This document shows positions 8,264 to 17,843 of a stretch of DNA of 64,000 bases, piece by piece. Each line of letters opens with the position of its first letter. Position 1 is the first letter of the stretch. The position numbers and the translations under genes are program-made. The DNA lies in the NCBI RefSeq assembly GCF_002811245.1, contig NZ_NIVQ01000010.1, positions 1-64,000 on the forward strand. Direction: 5' to 3'. Under the pieces are notes generated by a model, which worked only from the letters and a program-made list of their open reading frames with translations, was not told where the DNA came from and made no database searches. The stretch is from Vibrio salilacus. GTDB lineage: Bacteria; Pseudomonadota; Gammaproteobacteria; Enterobacterales; Vibrionaceae.

Positions 8264-9652
8264 ATGTCGCAGCCTGTCGTCGCAAGCCAGCAAATCGTCT
8301 GGGATCAAGCCATCCTAGATAAGTACAACTATTCAGGTCCTCGTTATACCTCATATCCGACTGCCTTAGAGTTTCACGAGGCGTTTACGGTAGCGGACTA
8401 TGACATGGCATGTGCTCAGTATCCGGACAGGCCACTGTCGTTGTATATTCACATCCCATTCTGCCACCAGCTTTGCTACTACTGTGGTTGTAATAAGGTG
8501 ATCACTCGTCACGCCCATAAAGCGGATGAGTATTTAGATGCGCTTGAACTTGAGATCCGCACTCGCGCGGCTTTGATACAACAACGCACAGTCACTCAGC
8601 TTCATTTCGGTGGCGGTACGCCCACATTCCTCAGTAAAACGCAGATTAGCCGCTTGATGGCCATTTTACGTGGTGAATTCTACTTTGAGGCCGATGCGGA
8701 GATCAGCATTGAAGTCGATCCACGTGAGATTGAACTCGATGTCCTTGACCATTTGCGTAGTGAAGGCTTCAACCGCTTGAGCATTGGTGTCCAAGACTTC
8801 AACAAAGAAGTGCAGAAGCTCGTCAACCGAGAGCAAGATGAAGCGTTCATTTTTGCCATGGTTGAGCGAGCGAATCAGCTCGGTTTCCGCTCGACTAACC
8901 TAGATCTTATCTACGGTTTACCTAAGCAAACCAAGCAGTCATTTGCGAAGACACTAGAACAAGTACTCGAGATGCAGCCAGGTCGTCTATCGATCTTTAA
9001 CTACGCTCATATGCCGCAACTGTTTGCAGCGCAGCGTAAGATTAAAGATGAGGATCTCCCTGCAACTGATGAAAAAATGGCGATTCTTCAAGATACCATT
9101 GCCACTTTGACCAATGATGGTTACCAATTTATTGGTATGGACCACTTTGCTAAGCCGGATGATGAACTCGCGGTTGCTCAGCGTCAGGGTATTTTGCATC
9201 GAAACTTCCAAGGCTATACCACCCAAGGTGAGGCGGATTTGGTCGGTTTCGGCGTGTCGGCCATCTCTATGGTGGGTGATGCTTATGCGCAGAACCAGAA
9301 AGAGCTGAAAAAGTACTACGCGCAAGTCAGTGAACAGCGCCACGCATTATGGAAAGGGGTCGCTTTAGATAGTGATGACTTACTTCGTCGTGAAGTGATT
9401 AAGCAGCTAATTTGTAACTTTAAGCTCGACAAAACGGCGATCGAATCTGAGTTTGGCGTCAACTTTAATGGTTACTTTAAGCAAGATCTCGAGTTGCTGC
9501 AGACCTTTATCAATGACCAATTGGTTGAGATTGACGATAACGACATTCGCGTGACGTTGCGTGGACGTTTGTTGATTCGCAACATCTGTATGTGTTTTGA
9601 TAAGTATCTAAGAGCGAAGGCGAGGCAGCAGCAGTTCTCTCGCGTTATCTAA
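8264..9652 (+). CDS. hemN: Oxygen-independent coproporphyrinogen III oxidase
   Basis: Radical-SAM enzyme that decarboxylates coproporphyrinogen III to protoporphyrinogen IX without oxygen, in haem synthesis. It is 462 aa, against 457 in E. coli. The 4Fe-4S site is CHQLCYYCGC (C67, C71, C74, with C76 beyond), followed by FGGGTPTF and the HemN C-terminal domain. The ATG at 8264 is chosen over an in-frame ATG at 8189: it follows CGGAA and gives the family N-terminus (QIVWDQAILDKYNYSGPRYT). It lies 175 bases after the DUF2489 gene, so it probably has its own promoter. Confidence 0.94.
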   Translation: MSQPVVASQQIVWDQAILDKYNYSGPRYTSYPTALEFHEAFTVADYDMACAQYPDRPLSLYIHIPFCHQLCYYCGCNKVITRHAHKADEYLDALELEIRTRAALIQQRTVTQLHFGGGTPTFLSKTQISRLMAILRGEFYFEADAEISIEVDPREIELDVLDHLRSEGFNRLSIGVQDFNKEVQKLVNREQDEAFIFAMVERANQLGFRSTNLDLIYGLPKQTKQSFAKTLEQVLEMQPGRLSIFNYAHMPQLFAAQRKIKDEDLPATDEKMAILQDTIATLTNDGYQFIGMDHFAKPDDELAVAQRQGILHRNFQGYTTQGEADLVGFGVSAISMVGDAYAQNQKELKKYYAQVSEQRHALWKGVALDSDDLLRREVIKQLICNFKLDKTAIESEFGVNFNGYFKQDLELLQTFINDQLVEIDDNDIRVTLRGRLLIRNICMCFDKYLRAKARQQQFSRVI

Positions 9653-9743
9653 GTTTTCTTCGTATTTAAACGCTGCAAGTATCATAAGCCACCGTCTTTC
9701 TCTATTTCTGAAAAACGGTGGCTCTGTTGTATCTGGCGTGGGC

Positions 9744-10634
9744 TTATGGCGCGATATAGGTATCGTGGGCGGTGTCCCACAATGCCTTGACCAGCGGGTT
9801 ATCCAATTGAGATCGTTTGCAACATACCCCGAGACTAAAGGGCTTAATCGACGCCACTTTTAAACGCTCAATTTTCTCTTTTACTGGGCTGTTATTGATC
9901 ACCACGTCTGGCGCGATGCCAACTCCGCATCCAAGCGCAACCATACTGACAATCGCTTCATGACCAGAGACTTGCGCATAAATATTGGGCTTAATTTTCA
10001 TTGCCTTAAACCACGTGTTGGCCCGCTCTCGCGCGGTACCTGACTCTGGCACAATAAACGGAATTAATGACCAGTCAGGTTTATCTTGTTGCAGCACTTT
10101 GGCGAAATTACTGACTCCAGCTGGCGCGATGACCGAAAGTGGAATTTCGCTAATGGTCTCAAACTCTATTCGCGCGGGAAGTTGTTCTGGCTTCGCCGCT
10201 ATTGCCATATCGACATCATCGGCAAGCACTCTATCGATGGCTTGAGCCGGGTCACCTGTCGAAAGTTTAAACTCAATAAAAGGGTGCTGGAGGCGAAACT
10301 CAGACAGCAATTCAGGCAGATGGCTATAGCTGGCGGTCACGGAACAGAACAGGCGAATTTCACCACGTAATTCCTGCTCATGGCCTTTAATGTGAGCGTT
10401 GTAATCTTGCCATTCACCTAAAATGTTGAGTGCGACAGGGAACAGTTTTTTCGCGGCAGGTGTCAGCTCAACACAACGGTTGTCACGCACGAACAGTACT
10501 TGCGTGGTGTCCGCTTCTAATTTTTGAATCTGGCGACTGAGCGCTGACGGGCTGATGTGCATCGCAGAGGCGGTTTTAGCAAAGCTTTTACTATCACACA
10601 GATGAATGAATAGCTGCAGGCTCTTAATGTTCAT
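9744..10634 (-). CDS. ilvY: LysR-type regulator IlvY
   Basis: Activator of ilvC and repressor of itself, 296 aa (E. coli 297). The N-terminal winged helix-turn-helix includes KTASAMHISPSALSRQIQKLE, followed by the LysR substrate-binding domain, which in IlvY senses acetolactate and acetohydroxybutyrate. The start at 10634 gives MNIKSLQLFIHL, the usual IlvY N-terminus. An in-frame ATG at 10658 has no ribosome binding site. It is divergent from ilvC with a 143-base shared control region. Confidence 0.92.
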   Translation of the reverse strand: MNIKSLQLFIHLCDSKSFAKTASAMHISPSALSRQIQKLEADTTQVLFVRDNRCVELTPAAKKLFPVALNILGEWQDYNAHIKGHEQELRGEIRLFCSVTASYSHLPELLSEFRLQHPFIEFKLSTGDPAQAIDRVLADDVDMAIAAKPEQLPARIEFETISEIPLSVIAPAGVSNFAKVLQQDKPDWSLIPFIVPESGTARERANTWFKAMKIKPNIYAQVSGHEAIVSMVALGCGVGIAPDVVINNSPVKEKIERLKVASIKPFSLGVCCKRSQLDNPLVKALWDTAHDTYIAP

Positions 10635-10777
10635 AAAAGCGTCATATCCTTGTTGCATTTATTGCAATAACTAATTGTGAATATATCACTTTAAGCAACT
10701 TACTGTCTGATTTAGTATGAACTCATTCGGTACAAAGCGACCGACCTTCAATGGACAAATTCTTAAAGGAGCGCCTA
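10635..10777. promoter_or_regulatory. ilvY-ilvC divergent control region
   Basis: The gap between the two divergent genes should hold the IlvY operators and both promoters, as in E. coli. An AT-rich core lies at about 10655-10725. The ilvC ribosome binding site AAAGGAG lies at about 10765-10771. I did not resolve individual operators. Confidence 0.5.
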
Positions 10778-12262
10778 ATGGCTAACTATTTCAACACGTT
10801 AAACCTACGTGAGCAGCTTGACCAACTTGGTCGTTGTCGTTTTATGGACCGCAGCGAATTCGCCACGGAAGCGGATTACCTTAAAGGTAAGAAGATTGTC
10901 ATTGTTGGTTGTGGTGCTCAAGGTCTAAACCAAGGCCTAAATATGCGTGATTCAGGCCTCAACGTTGCGTATGCATTGCGTCAGGCTGCGATTGATGAAC
11001 AGCGTCAATCATACAAAAACGCCAAAGAGAACGGCTTTGAAGTGGCAAGCTACGAAACTCTGATCCCACAAGCGGATCTGGTTATCAACCTAACACCAGA
11101 TAAGCAACACACTAATGTGGTAGAAACGGTGATGCCACTGATGAAACAAGGCGCTGCCCTTGGTTACTCGCATGGCTTCAATGTGGTTGAAGAAGGCATG
11201 CAAATTCGTAAAGACATCACGGTTGTGATGGTAGCACCTAAGTGTCCAGGTACCGAGGTACGTGAAGAGTACAAACGTGGCTTCGGCGTTCCAACCCTGA
11301 TTGCGGTTCACCCAGAGAACGATCCACAAGGTGAAGGTTGGGATATCGCTAAAGCATGGGCTGCGGGTACAGGTGGTCATCGTGCTGGTTGTCTAGAGTC
11401 TTCATTCGTTGCTGAAGTAAAATCAGACTTGATGGGTGAACAAACTATTCTATGTGGCATGCTGCAAGCGGGTTCTATTGTCTCTTACGAGAAGATGATT
11501 GCTGACGGTATTGACCCAAGCTATGCCGGTAAATTACTGCAATACGGTTGGGAAACCATCACTGAAGCACTGAAGTTCGGTGGCATTACACACATGATGG
11601 ACCGTCTATCAAACCCAGCTAAAGTGAAAGCCTTTGAACTGTCTGAAGAGCTGAAAGAGCTAATGCGTCCACTGTACAACAAGCACATGGATGACATCAT
11701 CACGGGTGAGTTCTCAAGCACCATGATGGCTGACTGGGCCAACGACGATGCGAACCTACTTGGTTGGCGTGAAGAGACGGGTGAAACTGCGTTTGAAAAT
11801 TACCCAGAGTCAGATATCGAAATTTCAGAGCAAGAGTATTTCGATAACGGCATCCTACTCGTAGCGATGGTTCGTGCGGGTGTTGAGCTTGCGTTCGAAG
11901 CCATGACCGCATCAGGCATCATTGATGAGTCAGCGTATTATGAATCATTGCATGAGCTTCCACTTATCGCTAACACAGTGGCACGTAAGCGCCTATACGA
12001 AATGAATGTGGTTATCTCAGATACCGCAGAGTACGGTAACTACCTATTTGCCAACGTCGCGACTCCGCTATTGCGTGAGAAGTTCATGCCTTCGGTCTCA
12101 ACGGATGTGATTGGTAAAGGTCTAGGCGAAACGTCTAACCACGTTGATAACGCAACACTCATCGCCGTAAACGATACTATCCGTAACCACCCTGTTGAGT
12201 ACATTGGAGAAGAACTTCGTGGTTATATGACGGATATGAAAAATATCGCGGTAGGTGGCTAA
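10778..12262 (+). CDS. ilvC: Ketol-acid reductoisomerase (class II)
   Basis: Second step of valine and isoleucine synthesis: NADPH- and Mg-dependent rearrangement and reduction of acetolactate or acetohydroxybutyrate. It is 494 aa, the long class II form (E. coli 491). The dinucleotide-binding loop is GCGAQG (44-49), and [11 protein letters not shown] carries Mg ligands. The start at 10778 is chosen over 10751 because AAAGGAG precedes it and [14 protein letters not shown] is the family N-terminus. Confidence 0.96.
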   Translation: MANYFNTLNLREQLDQLGRCRFMDRSEFATEADYLKGKKIVIVGCGAQGLNQGLNMRDSGLNVAYALRQAAIDEQRQSYKNAKENGFEVASYETLIPQADLVINLTPDKQHTNVVETVMPLMKQGAALGYSHGFNVVEEGMQIRKDITVVMVAPKCPGTEVREEYKRGFGVPTLIAVHPENDPQGEGWDIAKAWAAGTGGHRAGCLESSFVAEVKSDLMGEQTILCGMLQAGSIVSYEKMIADGIDPSYAGKLLQYGWETITEALKFGGITHMMDRLSNPAKVKAFELSEELKELMRPLYNKHMDDIITGEFSSTMMADWANDDANLLGWREETGETAFENYPESDIEISEQEYFDNGILLVAMVRAGVELAFEAMTASGIIDESAYYESLHELPLIANTVARKRLYEMNVVISDTAEYGNYLFANVATPLLREKFMPSVSTDVIGKGLGETSNHVDNATLIAVNDTIRNHPVEYIGEELRGYMTDMKNIAVGG

Positions 12263-12325
12263 ATTAGTCAACAACTCCAGCTAGGTTGGGGTCAATAAAT
12301 ACACAATAAACACAGCACCTAATAA

Positions 12326-12358
12326 AAAGGCTTGGTCACCGTTGACCAAGCCTTTTGT
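12326..12358. terminator. ilvC / ubiK bidirectional terminator
   Basis: AAGGCTTGGTC pairs with GACCAAGCCTT around a six-base loop, with A on one side and T on the other. It separates the convergent ilvC and ubiK. Confidence 0.85.
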
Positions 12359-12373
12359 TATTCTAGCGTTGCA

Positions 12374-12625
12374 TTACTTATCCGCGACCTTCTCTTCTAG
12401 AGCCGCCAGTTTCTGCTCCATCTCTGTCAGCTTTTGGCGTGTACGCAATAGCACTTGAGTTTGTACGTCGAACTCTTCACGGCTTACCACATCCAATTTA
12501 TTCAGTTGGCCTTGAATAACTTGGCGTACTTTCTGGTCAACATCGGCGCCAAGCTCTTTAACTGGCGCTGGCATTGAGTCATGAATCTGTTTAGCGATTT
12601 GTTCTAACTTCTTTGGGTCAAACAT
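12374..12625 (-). CDS. ubiK: Ubiquinone biosynthesis accessory factor UbiK
   Basis: Small protein of 83 aa (YqiC/BMFP family) that assists the aerobic ubiquinone-synthesis complex with UbiJ. The N-terminus [19 protein letters not shown] is characteristic, and the C-terminal 35 residues form a coiled coil ([19 protein letters not shown]). The ATG at 12625 is chosen; the longer frame opens with TTG and runs through the AAAGGAG ribosome binding site. Confidence 0.92.
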   Translation of the reverse strand: MFDPKKLEQIAKQIHDSMPAPVKELGADVDQKVRQVIQGQLNKLDVVSREEFDVQTQVLLRTRQKLTEMEQKLAALEEKVADK

Positions 12626-12752
12626 AGTGTCTAAAACTCCTTTCAATTTGCTCTAATTCTAAGTAATTGATACGGGAAAGTCGCTACTTGGATAGCAAAA
12701 AGTCGAACTAACGTTGAGCAATGAGGTGAGCGAGTTGTGATAGGGATAAAAA

Positions 12753-12770
12753 AGGCCACCGAAGTGGCCT
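12753..12770 (-). terminator. vexRAB operon terminator
   Basis: Minus-strand AGGCCAC, loop TTCG, GTGGCCT, then a T tract. It lies 15 bases beyond the vexB stop. Confidence 0.85.
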
Positions 12771-12785
12771 ATGTCGAGCAAGGGA

Positions 12786-15700
12786 TTAACGATTGTCGGC
12801 CAAGTCGCGACACGCGGCTTTTGCTTCATCAATTCTTGCTAGCTTTTCGAGGTCTTTATCCTCCACAAATACCGGTAAGGGTTTGTGTTTTTCTGCTAGA
12901 TAACTGTAAATAACAGGCAATACGAACAAGGTAAAGATGGTACCAATCGTCAAACCCGCCACGATAACAATACCGATGCTGAAACGCTGCGCTGCGCCAG
13001 CACCTGTTGCGTACATCAGCGGGATAAGACCTGCAATCATCGCCGCGGTTGTCATAAGAATTGGACGAAGACGAACTTTCGCCGCTTCCGTTACCGCTTC
13101 CATGCGAGACTTTTTGTTATGTAGCTGCTCTTCTTTCGCTACTTCACAAATAAGAATACCGTGCTTGGTAATCAGACCGACCAGTGTGATCAAACCGACC
13201 TGAGAGTAGATGTTCATCGTCGCAGCACCCCATGCCAGAGCAATTAATGCCCCACAAATAGCAAGCGGTACGGATACCATGATCACCAATGGGTCTTTGA
13301 GTGATTCAAACTGAATAGCCAATACCAAGAAGATGATCGCCAGTGCCAGACCAAAGGTCGCATACAGCGCACTTCCTTCTGTCACAAATTGACGAGCTTC
13401 ACCCATATAGTCATGGTTATAACCAGCAGGCAGTTTGGTTTGTGCGGTGTTTTCAAACCAAGCAATTGCATCGCCCATGGCAGTACCTGGTGAGGGAACT
13501 GCGCCCACGGTTGCTGAATTCAACTGGTTGAAGTGAGGCAGTGATAATGGCTCTGCTACTACATCAATCGAGATTAAACTGCCCAGTGGTACGGCTTCGC
13601 CATTTGCTGAACGAACATAGTAGTTGTTCATTGACTCTGGATTCAGACGCCACTTACGTTCAACCTGAGGGATAACCTCATAAGAACGACCGTTTAAGTC
13701 GATACGGTTAACGTAGCCATCAGACATCATGGTACTTAAAGTAATACCGATATCTTGCATGGTCACACCATAAGCTCCCGCTTTATCTTTATCGATATTA
13801 ATCTTCATCGTCGCCGAATCGTAGTTTAAATCGAGGTTTGAATAAACGAAGAGCGGGCTTGCTGTTGTTTCTGCAAGTACATCAGAGGCAACAGTAAATA
13901 AGCTTTCAAACGCATTGGGTGTGGTAATAACAAACTGAATTGGCAACCCAGCACCTGCACCAGGTAATTCTGGCATTTGGAAGGTCGTTACCGCCATACC
14001 AGGGATATTAGTGACTAACTCGCCAATACGATTGGTCACTTCTGCCTGACTTGCTTCACGCTCACTCCATGGAACCATCGAAGCGATACCAAACGCTTGG
14101 TTGGAATTAGGCACACCAGTAAATACTTGCGCAAATGCAACTTCTGGTTGAGCAGACAGAATCTCGTTGACTTCATTCATGGTGTTTTGCATGTAATCTA
14201 AGTTCGAGTTTGAAGAACCCGTACCGATCATCATCACCACGCCTTTATCTTCGGAGGGCGCCAGTTCACTTGGAATGAACTTAAATAATAAAGGTAAACT
14301 CATAAACACGATAACAGCAAACGCTAAAACCACCGGTCTGTGAGTAAGAACGGCGCGCAACATTCCCTCGTAGCGATTGGTCATGCGTTCCAATACTGAA
14401 TGAACGGTGCTTTCAAATTTACTTGGCTTTTCGTTTGCTTTAAGCATTTTTGAACACATCATTGGTGACAGTGTTAATGCAATAATGCCGGAGACAAACA
14501 CTGAACCTGCAAGAGTGAGGGCAAATTCTTTAAACAGTGAGCCGGTAATGCCGCCCATTAATGCTATCGGTGCATATACTGCGCCTAGGGTTAGTGTCAT
14601 CGCAATAACAGGTACTGCAATTTCACGAGTACCAATAATTGCAGCGCGGAACGGTGATTCACCTGCTTTAATGTGTCGATCGACGTTCTCAAGAACAACG
14701 ATGGCATCATCAACGACCAAGCCGATAGCCAGAACCATCGCCAGTAGAGTCATCAGGTTCCACGAAAAGCCCATGGTTTGCATAACCATTGCCACACCAA
14801 TAAGTGATAGCGGAATAGTAACAATAGGGATGATAACGGCACGAAATGACCCTAAGAACAGCGTGATAACCACCAAAACGATCAAAGCGGCTTCCGCAAT
14901 CGTCTTAATAACTTCATTGATAGACTCATTGATTGCAATGGTTGAGTCATACATGATGTTCATGGTGATGTTACTAGGAAGGTTGCGCTGTAAGTCCGGC
15001 AACATATCCCGCACGCTAGCGGCGATATTAATTGGGTTAGCACTAGGTGCCGCGTTAATCGCTGCTACTACGGCTTCATTACCATTTGCTGTGGCGCGAT
15101 AAACATCGTGACTTTTTTCCAATGTGACTTTGGCAATATCACCTAAACGAGTGATTTGGCCATCATTGGATTTAACCACTAAGTTTTCAAGTTCAGTAAC
15201 ATTGGATACTTGAGTATTGGCGCTGCCATTATAGAGAACAAACTCTCCGGTTGCTTGTCCCGTCGCGGATTGATAGTTGTTGGCATTGAGGACACCCATC
15301 ACATCTGTTGCAGTGAGTTTCAATGCGCCCATCTTTTCAGGATCAAGCCATACACGTAACGCATATTTCAGACCGCCATAAAGATCGATACTGGCAATAC
15401 CATTGACGGCGTATAGCTGAGGGTTAACAACGCGTTCCAAGTAGTCGGTAATTTGGCTCGACTTTAAATCATTACTGGTAAAGCCAATGTACATTACCGC
15501 GGTTGTTGAGCCAGTCGACATGGTTACGGTTGGGTCTTCAGCTTCTTTTGGTAGCTGAGAGCGAACCGAGTTCGATTTAGCTAATACGTCAGACAGTGCC
15601 GCATTTGGGTCGGTATTGAGTTTCATATTGACCGTAATGGTTGATTTACCTAGTACGGACGATGAAGTCATATAGTCAATGTTATCGGCTTGTGCGACCG

Positions 15701-15908
15701 CTTGTTCCAATGGCTGAGTAATAAAGCCTTGAACCAAGTCAGCACTTGCACCGTAGTAACTGGTGGTGACCGTTACTACCGTATTCGTCATTTCAGGGTA
15801 TTCACTGACCTGCATTTTGAACATTGCTTGCAAACCGAGCAAGGCTATCAAAAAGCTGATAGATACCGCCAAAACTGGACGTTTAATAAAAACATCAGTA
15901 AAGCGCAT
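12786..15908 (-). CDS. vexB: RND multidrug efflux permease (VexB-like)
   Basis: Inner-membrane proton-drug antiporter of 1040 aa, full length for the HAE-1 RND family. The N-terminus MRFTDVFIKRPVLAV is the usual first helix. TM4 has the proton-relay acidic pair in LVVDDAIVVLENVDRH, and two large periplasmic loops lie between TM1-2 and TM7-8. It works with the adaptor VexA and an outer-membrane TolC encoded elsewhere. Its place next to ilvC, with an adaptor and a TetR gene upstream, matches V. cholerae vexRAB (from memory). It starts 11 bases after the vexA stop. Confidence 0.9.
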   Translation of the reverse strand: MRFTDVFIKRPVLAVSISFLIALLGLQAMFKMQVSEYPEMTNTVVTVTTSYYGASADLVQGFITQPLEQAVAQADNIDYMTSSSVLGKSTITVNMKLNTDPNAALSDVLAKSNSVRSQLPKEAEDPTVTMSTGSTTAVMYIGFTSNDLKSSQITDYLERVVNPQLYAVNGIASIDLYGGLKYALRVWLDPEKMGALKLTATDVMGVLNANNYQSATGQATGEFVLYNGSANTQVSNVTELENLVVKSNDGQITRLGDIAKVTLEKSHDVYRATANGNEAVVAAINAAPSANPINIAASVRDMLPDLQRNLPSNITMNIMYDSTIAINESINEVIKTIAEAALIVLVVITLFLGSFRAVIIPIVTIPLSLIGVAMVMQTMGFSWNLMTLLAMVLAIGLVVDDAIVVLENVDRHIKAGESPFRAAIIGTREIAVPVIAMTLTLGAVYAPIALMGGITGSLFKEFALTLAGSVFVSGIIALTLSPMMCSKMLKANEKPSKFESTVHSVLERMTNRYEGMLRAVLTHRPVVLAFAVIVFMSLPLLFKFIPSELAPSEDKGVVMMIGTGSSNSNLDYMQNTMNEVNEILSAQPEVAFAQVFTGVPNSNQAFGIASMVPWSEREASQAEVTNRIGELVTNIPGMAVTTFQMPELPGAGAGLPIQFVITTPNAFESLFTVASDVLAETTASPLFVYSNLDLNYDSATMKINIDKDKAGAYGVTMQDIGITLSTMMSDGYVNRIDLNGRSYEVIPQVERKWRLNPESMNNYYVRSANGEAVPLGSLISIDVVAEPLSLPHFNQLNSATVGAVPSPGTAMGDAIAWFENTAQTKLPAGYNHDYMGEARQFVTEGSALYATFGLALAIIFLVLAIQFESLKDPLVIMVSVPLAICGALIALAWGAATMNIYSQVGLITLVGLITKHGILICEVAKEEQLHNKKSRMEAVTEAAKVRLRPILMTTAAMIAGLIPLMYATGAGAAQRFSIGIVIVAGLTIGTIFTLFVLPVIYSYLAEKHKPLPVFVEDKDLEKLARIDEAKAACRDLADNR

Positions 15909-15919
15909 GATTCCTCCGG

Positions 15920-17026
15920 TTAAAGCATTGGTGTTTCAGCTGGTGGAGTGGTTGCATCACTTTCTACAACGCGTACTTTGACTCCATTACTTAAACGAAC
16001 TTGACCTGATGTCACCACCACGTCTCCAGCTTTCACGCCTTCAAGAATGTGCGCGATGTCTGCTGTCCGTTCTCCAACCTTCACAACGCTTTGTTTCACG
16101 CGTTTTTCACCATTATCTTCTGTGATGATATAAACATTATCACCGTAGAGAGTGAAGGTAATCGCGGTTTGTGGCAGTGTGATTTGGTTGCTCAATTTAG
16201 GCAAAATAATGCTCGCACGGGCAAACATGCCGCTGCGAAGCTTGCCATCATTGTTGGGAATATCAGCTTGAACTTGAATTAAACCACTTTGAACACTGAC
16301 CGCCGGTTCAATAGCTGTGATTGAGCCTTTAAATAGTGATTCTGGGTAAGCATCAACAAAAATATCAACCTCTTGATCGATTGAAATGCGAGAAATGTCG
16401 GTTTGTGGGACCGTAAAACGTAAGCGCATGACACTGGTGTCTTCCAGGCGAACGATGTCAGTACCTGACTGTAAATATTGACCTAAATACACATTACGAA
16501 TACCAACCACACCAGCAAATGGGGCTTTGATTTCACGACGATCGATAGATGCTTTCAAGCTTTCAATGTCGGCTTTTAAAGAGAAATAGTTCGCTTCTGC
16601 ATCATCGTAAGCCTCTTTAGAAATTGAACCTTTCTTAAATAGACCTTGATAGCGTTTGTATTTGGCTTCGGCAGCAGGCAATTTGGCTTGTGCACTCTTG
16701 AGGTTCGCTTGCTCGACTTCAGAATCGAGTTGAACCAGCGGTTGACCTTTTTCTACGAGAGTGCCCGATTCGAAGGTAATTTTATCAATGACACCACTGG
16801 TTTCGTTGGCTACTGTAACGCCTTGGTTTGGCTCGATAAAACCAATCGCATCAATAACCGGCACCCAATCTACCGCTTCGACTTGAGTGACTGTCACGGG
16901 AAATTCAGGTTCAGGCCGGTTCGCCATGTATTCAGCAATCTTCTGCTGCTTAAAGAGATTAAAACCTATCACACTGCCAAAAAGCAGTATCGCGATAAGT
17001 AACATAAAAAATGTCCATTTTTTCAT
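15920..17026 (-). CDS. vexA: RND periplasmic adaptor (VexA-like)
   Basis: Membrane-fusion protein of 368 aa. One N-terminal membrane segment (about 3-23) anchors it. The biotinyl-lipoyl half-motifs (VTVANETSGVIDKITF and IKAPFAGVVGIRNVYLGQYL) flank a helical hairpin (LKSAQAKLPAAEAKYKRYQ), followed by beta-barrel and membrane-proximal domains. The start at 17026 (MKKWTFFMLLIAILLFG) is chosen because it begins the membrane segment; the longer frame would overlap vexR. It sits between vexR and vexB in one operon and links pump to outer-membrane channel. Confidence 0.88.
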   Translation of the reverse strand: MKKWTFFMLLIAILLFGSVIGFNLFKQQKIAEYMANRPEPEFPVTVTQVEAVDWVPVIDAIGFIEPNQGVTVANETSGVIDKITFESGTLVEKGQPLVQLDSEVEQANLKSAQAKLPAAEAKYKRYQGLFKKGSISKEAYDDAEANYFSLKADIESLKASIDRREIKAPFAGVVGIRNVYLGQYLQSGTDIVRLEDTSVMRLRFTVPQTDISRISIDQEVDIFVDAYPESLFKGSITAIEPAVSVQSGLIQVQADIPNNDGKLRSGMFARASIILPKLSNQITLPQTAITFTLYGDNVYIITEDNGEKRVKQSVVKVGERTADIAHILEGVKAGDVVVTSGQVRLSNGVKVRVVESDATTPPAETPML

Positions 17027-17045
17027 TCTGACTAGAACTCCAAAT

Positions 17046-17612
17046 TTAGTGTGTTGTAATTGCATCCCAACTGGCCTCGATGGCCGCTTCGATGGCCTCT
17101 TGATCCAGATGGTAGTATCCGAGAGATTGTTTACGTGCCAATGTAACACTCACTTCCAAACTCAGTGCTGCTAACACCGAATTATCTAAAGATTTGAAAA
17201 CTCGCTGATCGCGTCCTTCTGAAAACATTTTATCGATTTTATGGAACATCTGACTTTCGATCTCTTTGGTTTCATGGCTGCGAACACAAGGCAAAGAATC
17301 ATATTGAGCTCGATTCTTTAAGGACTCGATATTCGACCTTGAAAGATCGAAAATGTTTAACCACATTTTGCGAAAGCGTTGTTTGAGCGGCATATTGTCA
17401 TCAACATCGCGCTGAATAATTTCAGCGTTGCGTTGACAAACCGTCAAACGAACTTGTTGCAATAAGTCTTCTTTGTCTGAGAAATAACGATAAATGGTGC
17501 CGGCAGCAACCCCAGCCTCTCTAGCTAGCTTGTGCATTGAGAGTCCTTGAAAGCCTGATTCGGCGATCAGTTTTTCAGCAGCATCAATAATTTTTTGTCT
17601 TTTATCTTCCAT
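17046..17612 (-). CDS. vexR: TetR-family repressor of the efflux operon (VexR-like)
   Basis: Transcription regulator of 188 aa. The TetR helix-turn-helix spans about residues 8-50 (IIDAAEKLIAESGFQGLSM, AGVAAGTIYRYFSDKEDLL); the rest is a helical ligand domain. The ATG at 17612 gives the compact MEDKRQKI start; 17630 is an alternative. An 18-bp perfect palindrome lies 38 bases upstream and is the likely operator, so autoregulation of the whole vexRAB unit is expected. The gap to vexA is 19 bases. Confidence 0.87.
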   Translation of the reverse strand: MEDKRQKIIDAAEKLIAESGFQGLSMHKLAREAGVAAGTIYRYFSDKEDLLQQVRLTVCQRNAEIIQRDVDDNMPLKQRFRKMWLNIFDLSRSNIESLKNRAQYDSLPCVRSHETKEIESQMFHKIDKMFSEGRDQRVFKSLDNSVLAALSLEVSVTLARKQSLGYYHLDQEAIEAAIEASWDAITTH

Positions 17613-17650
17613 AGGATGAAACCTAGACATGGTCCATATAGAACAGTTGG

Positions 17651-17668
17651 TGAATGAACGTTCATTCA
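17651..17668. promoter_or_regulatory. TetR-type operator palindrome
   Basis: TGAATGAACGTTCATTCA is a perfect 18-bp inverted repeat of the classic TetR/AcrR operator form, upstream of vexR. It lies between vexR and the divergent rep gene, so it could also affect rep. Confidence 0.75.
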
Positions 17669-17843
17669 TTATAGTCGCAAAGCACACCTAATATGCAACA
17701 AACTTTCGCACGAAATGAGTAAAATTTTCTCAAAGCGGCACTTTGAGACAGATTTAGATATACGTCTATTGGGTATAAACATAGCAATCTAATGATTGCA
17801 CTATTATTATAGGCGCCACTGTATTCCAACTTCTGAGATAGCC

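Noticed and set aside
14407..15102. 231-codon plus-strand frame
   Set aside because: Antisense shadow of the vexB permease gene; composition reflects the reverse of membrane-protein codons.
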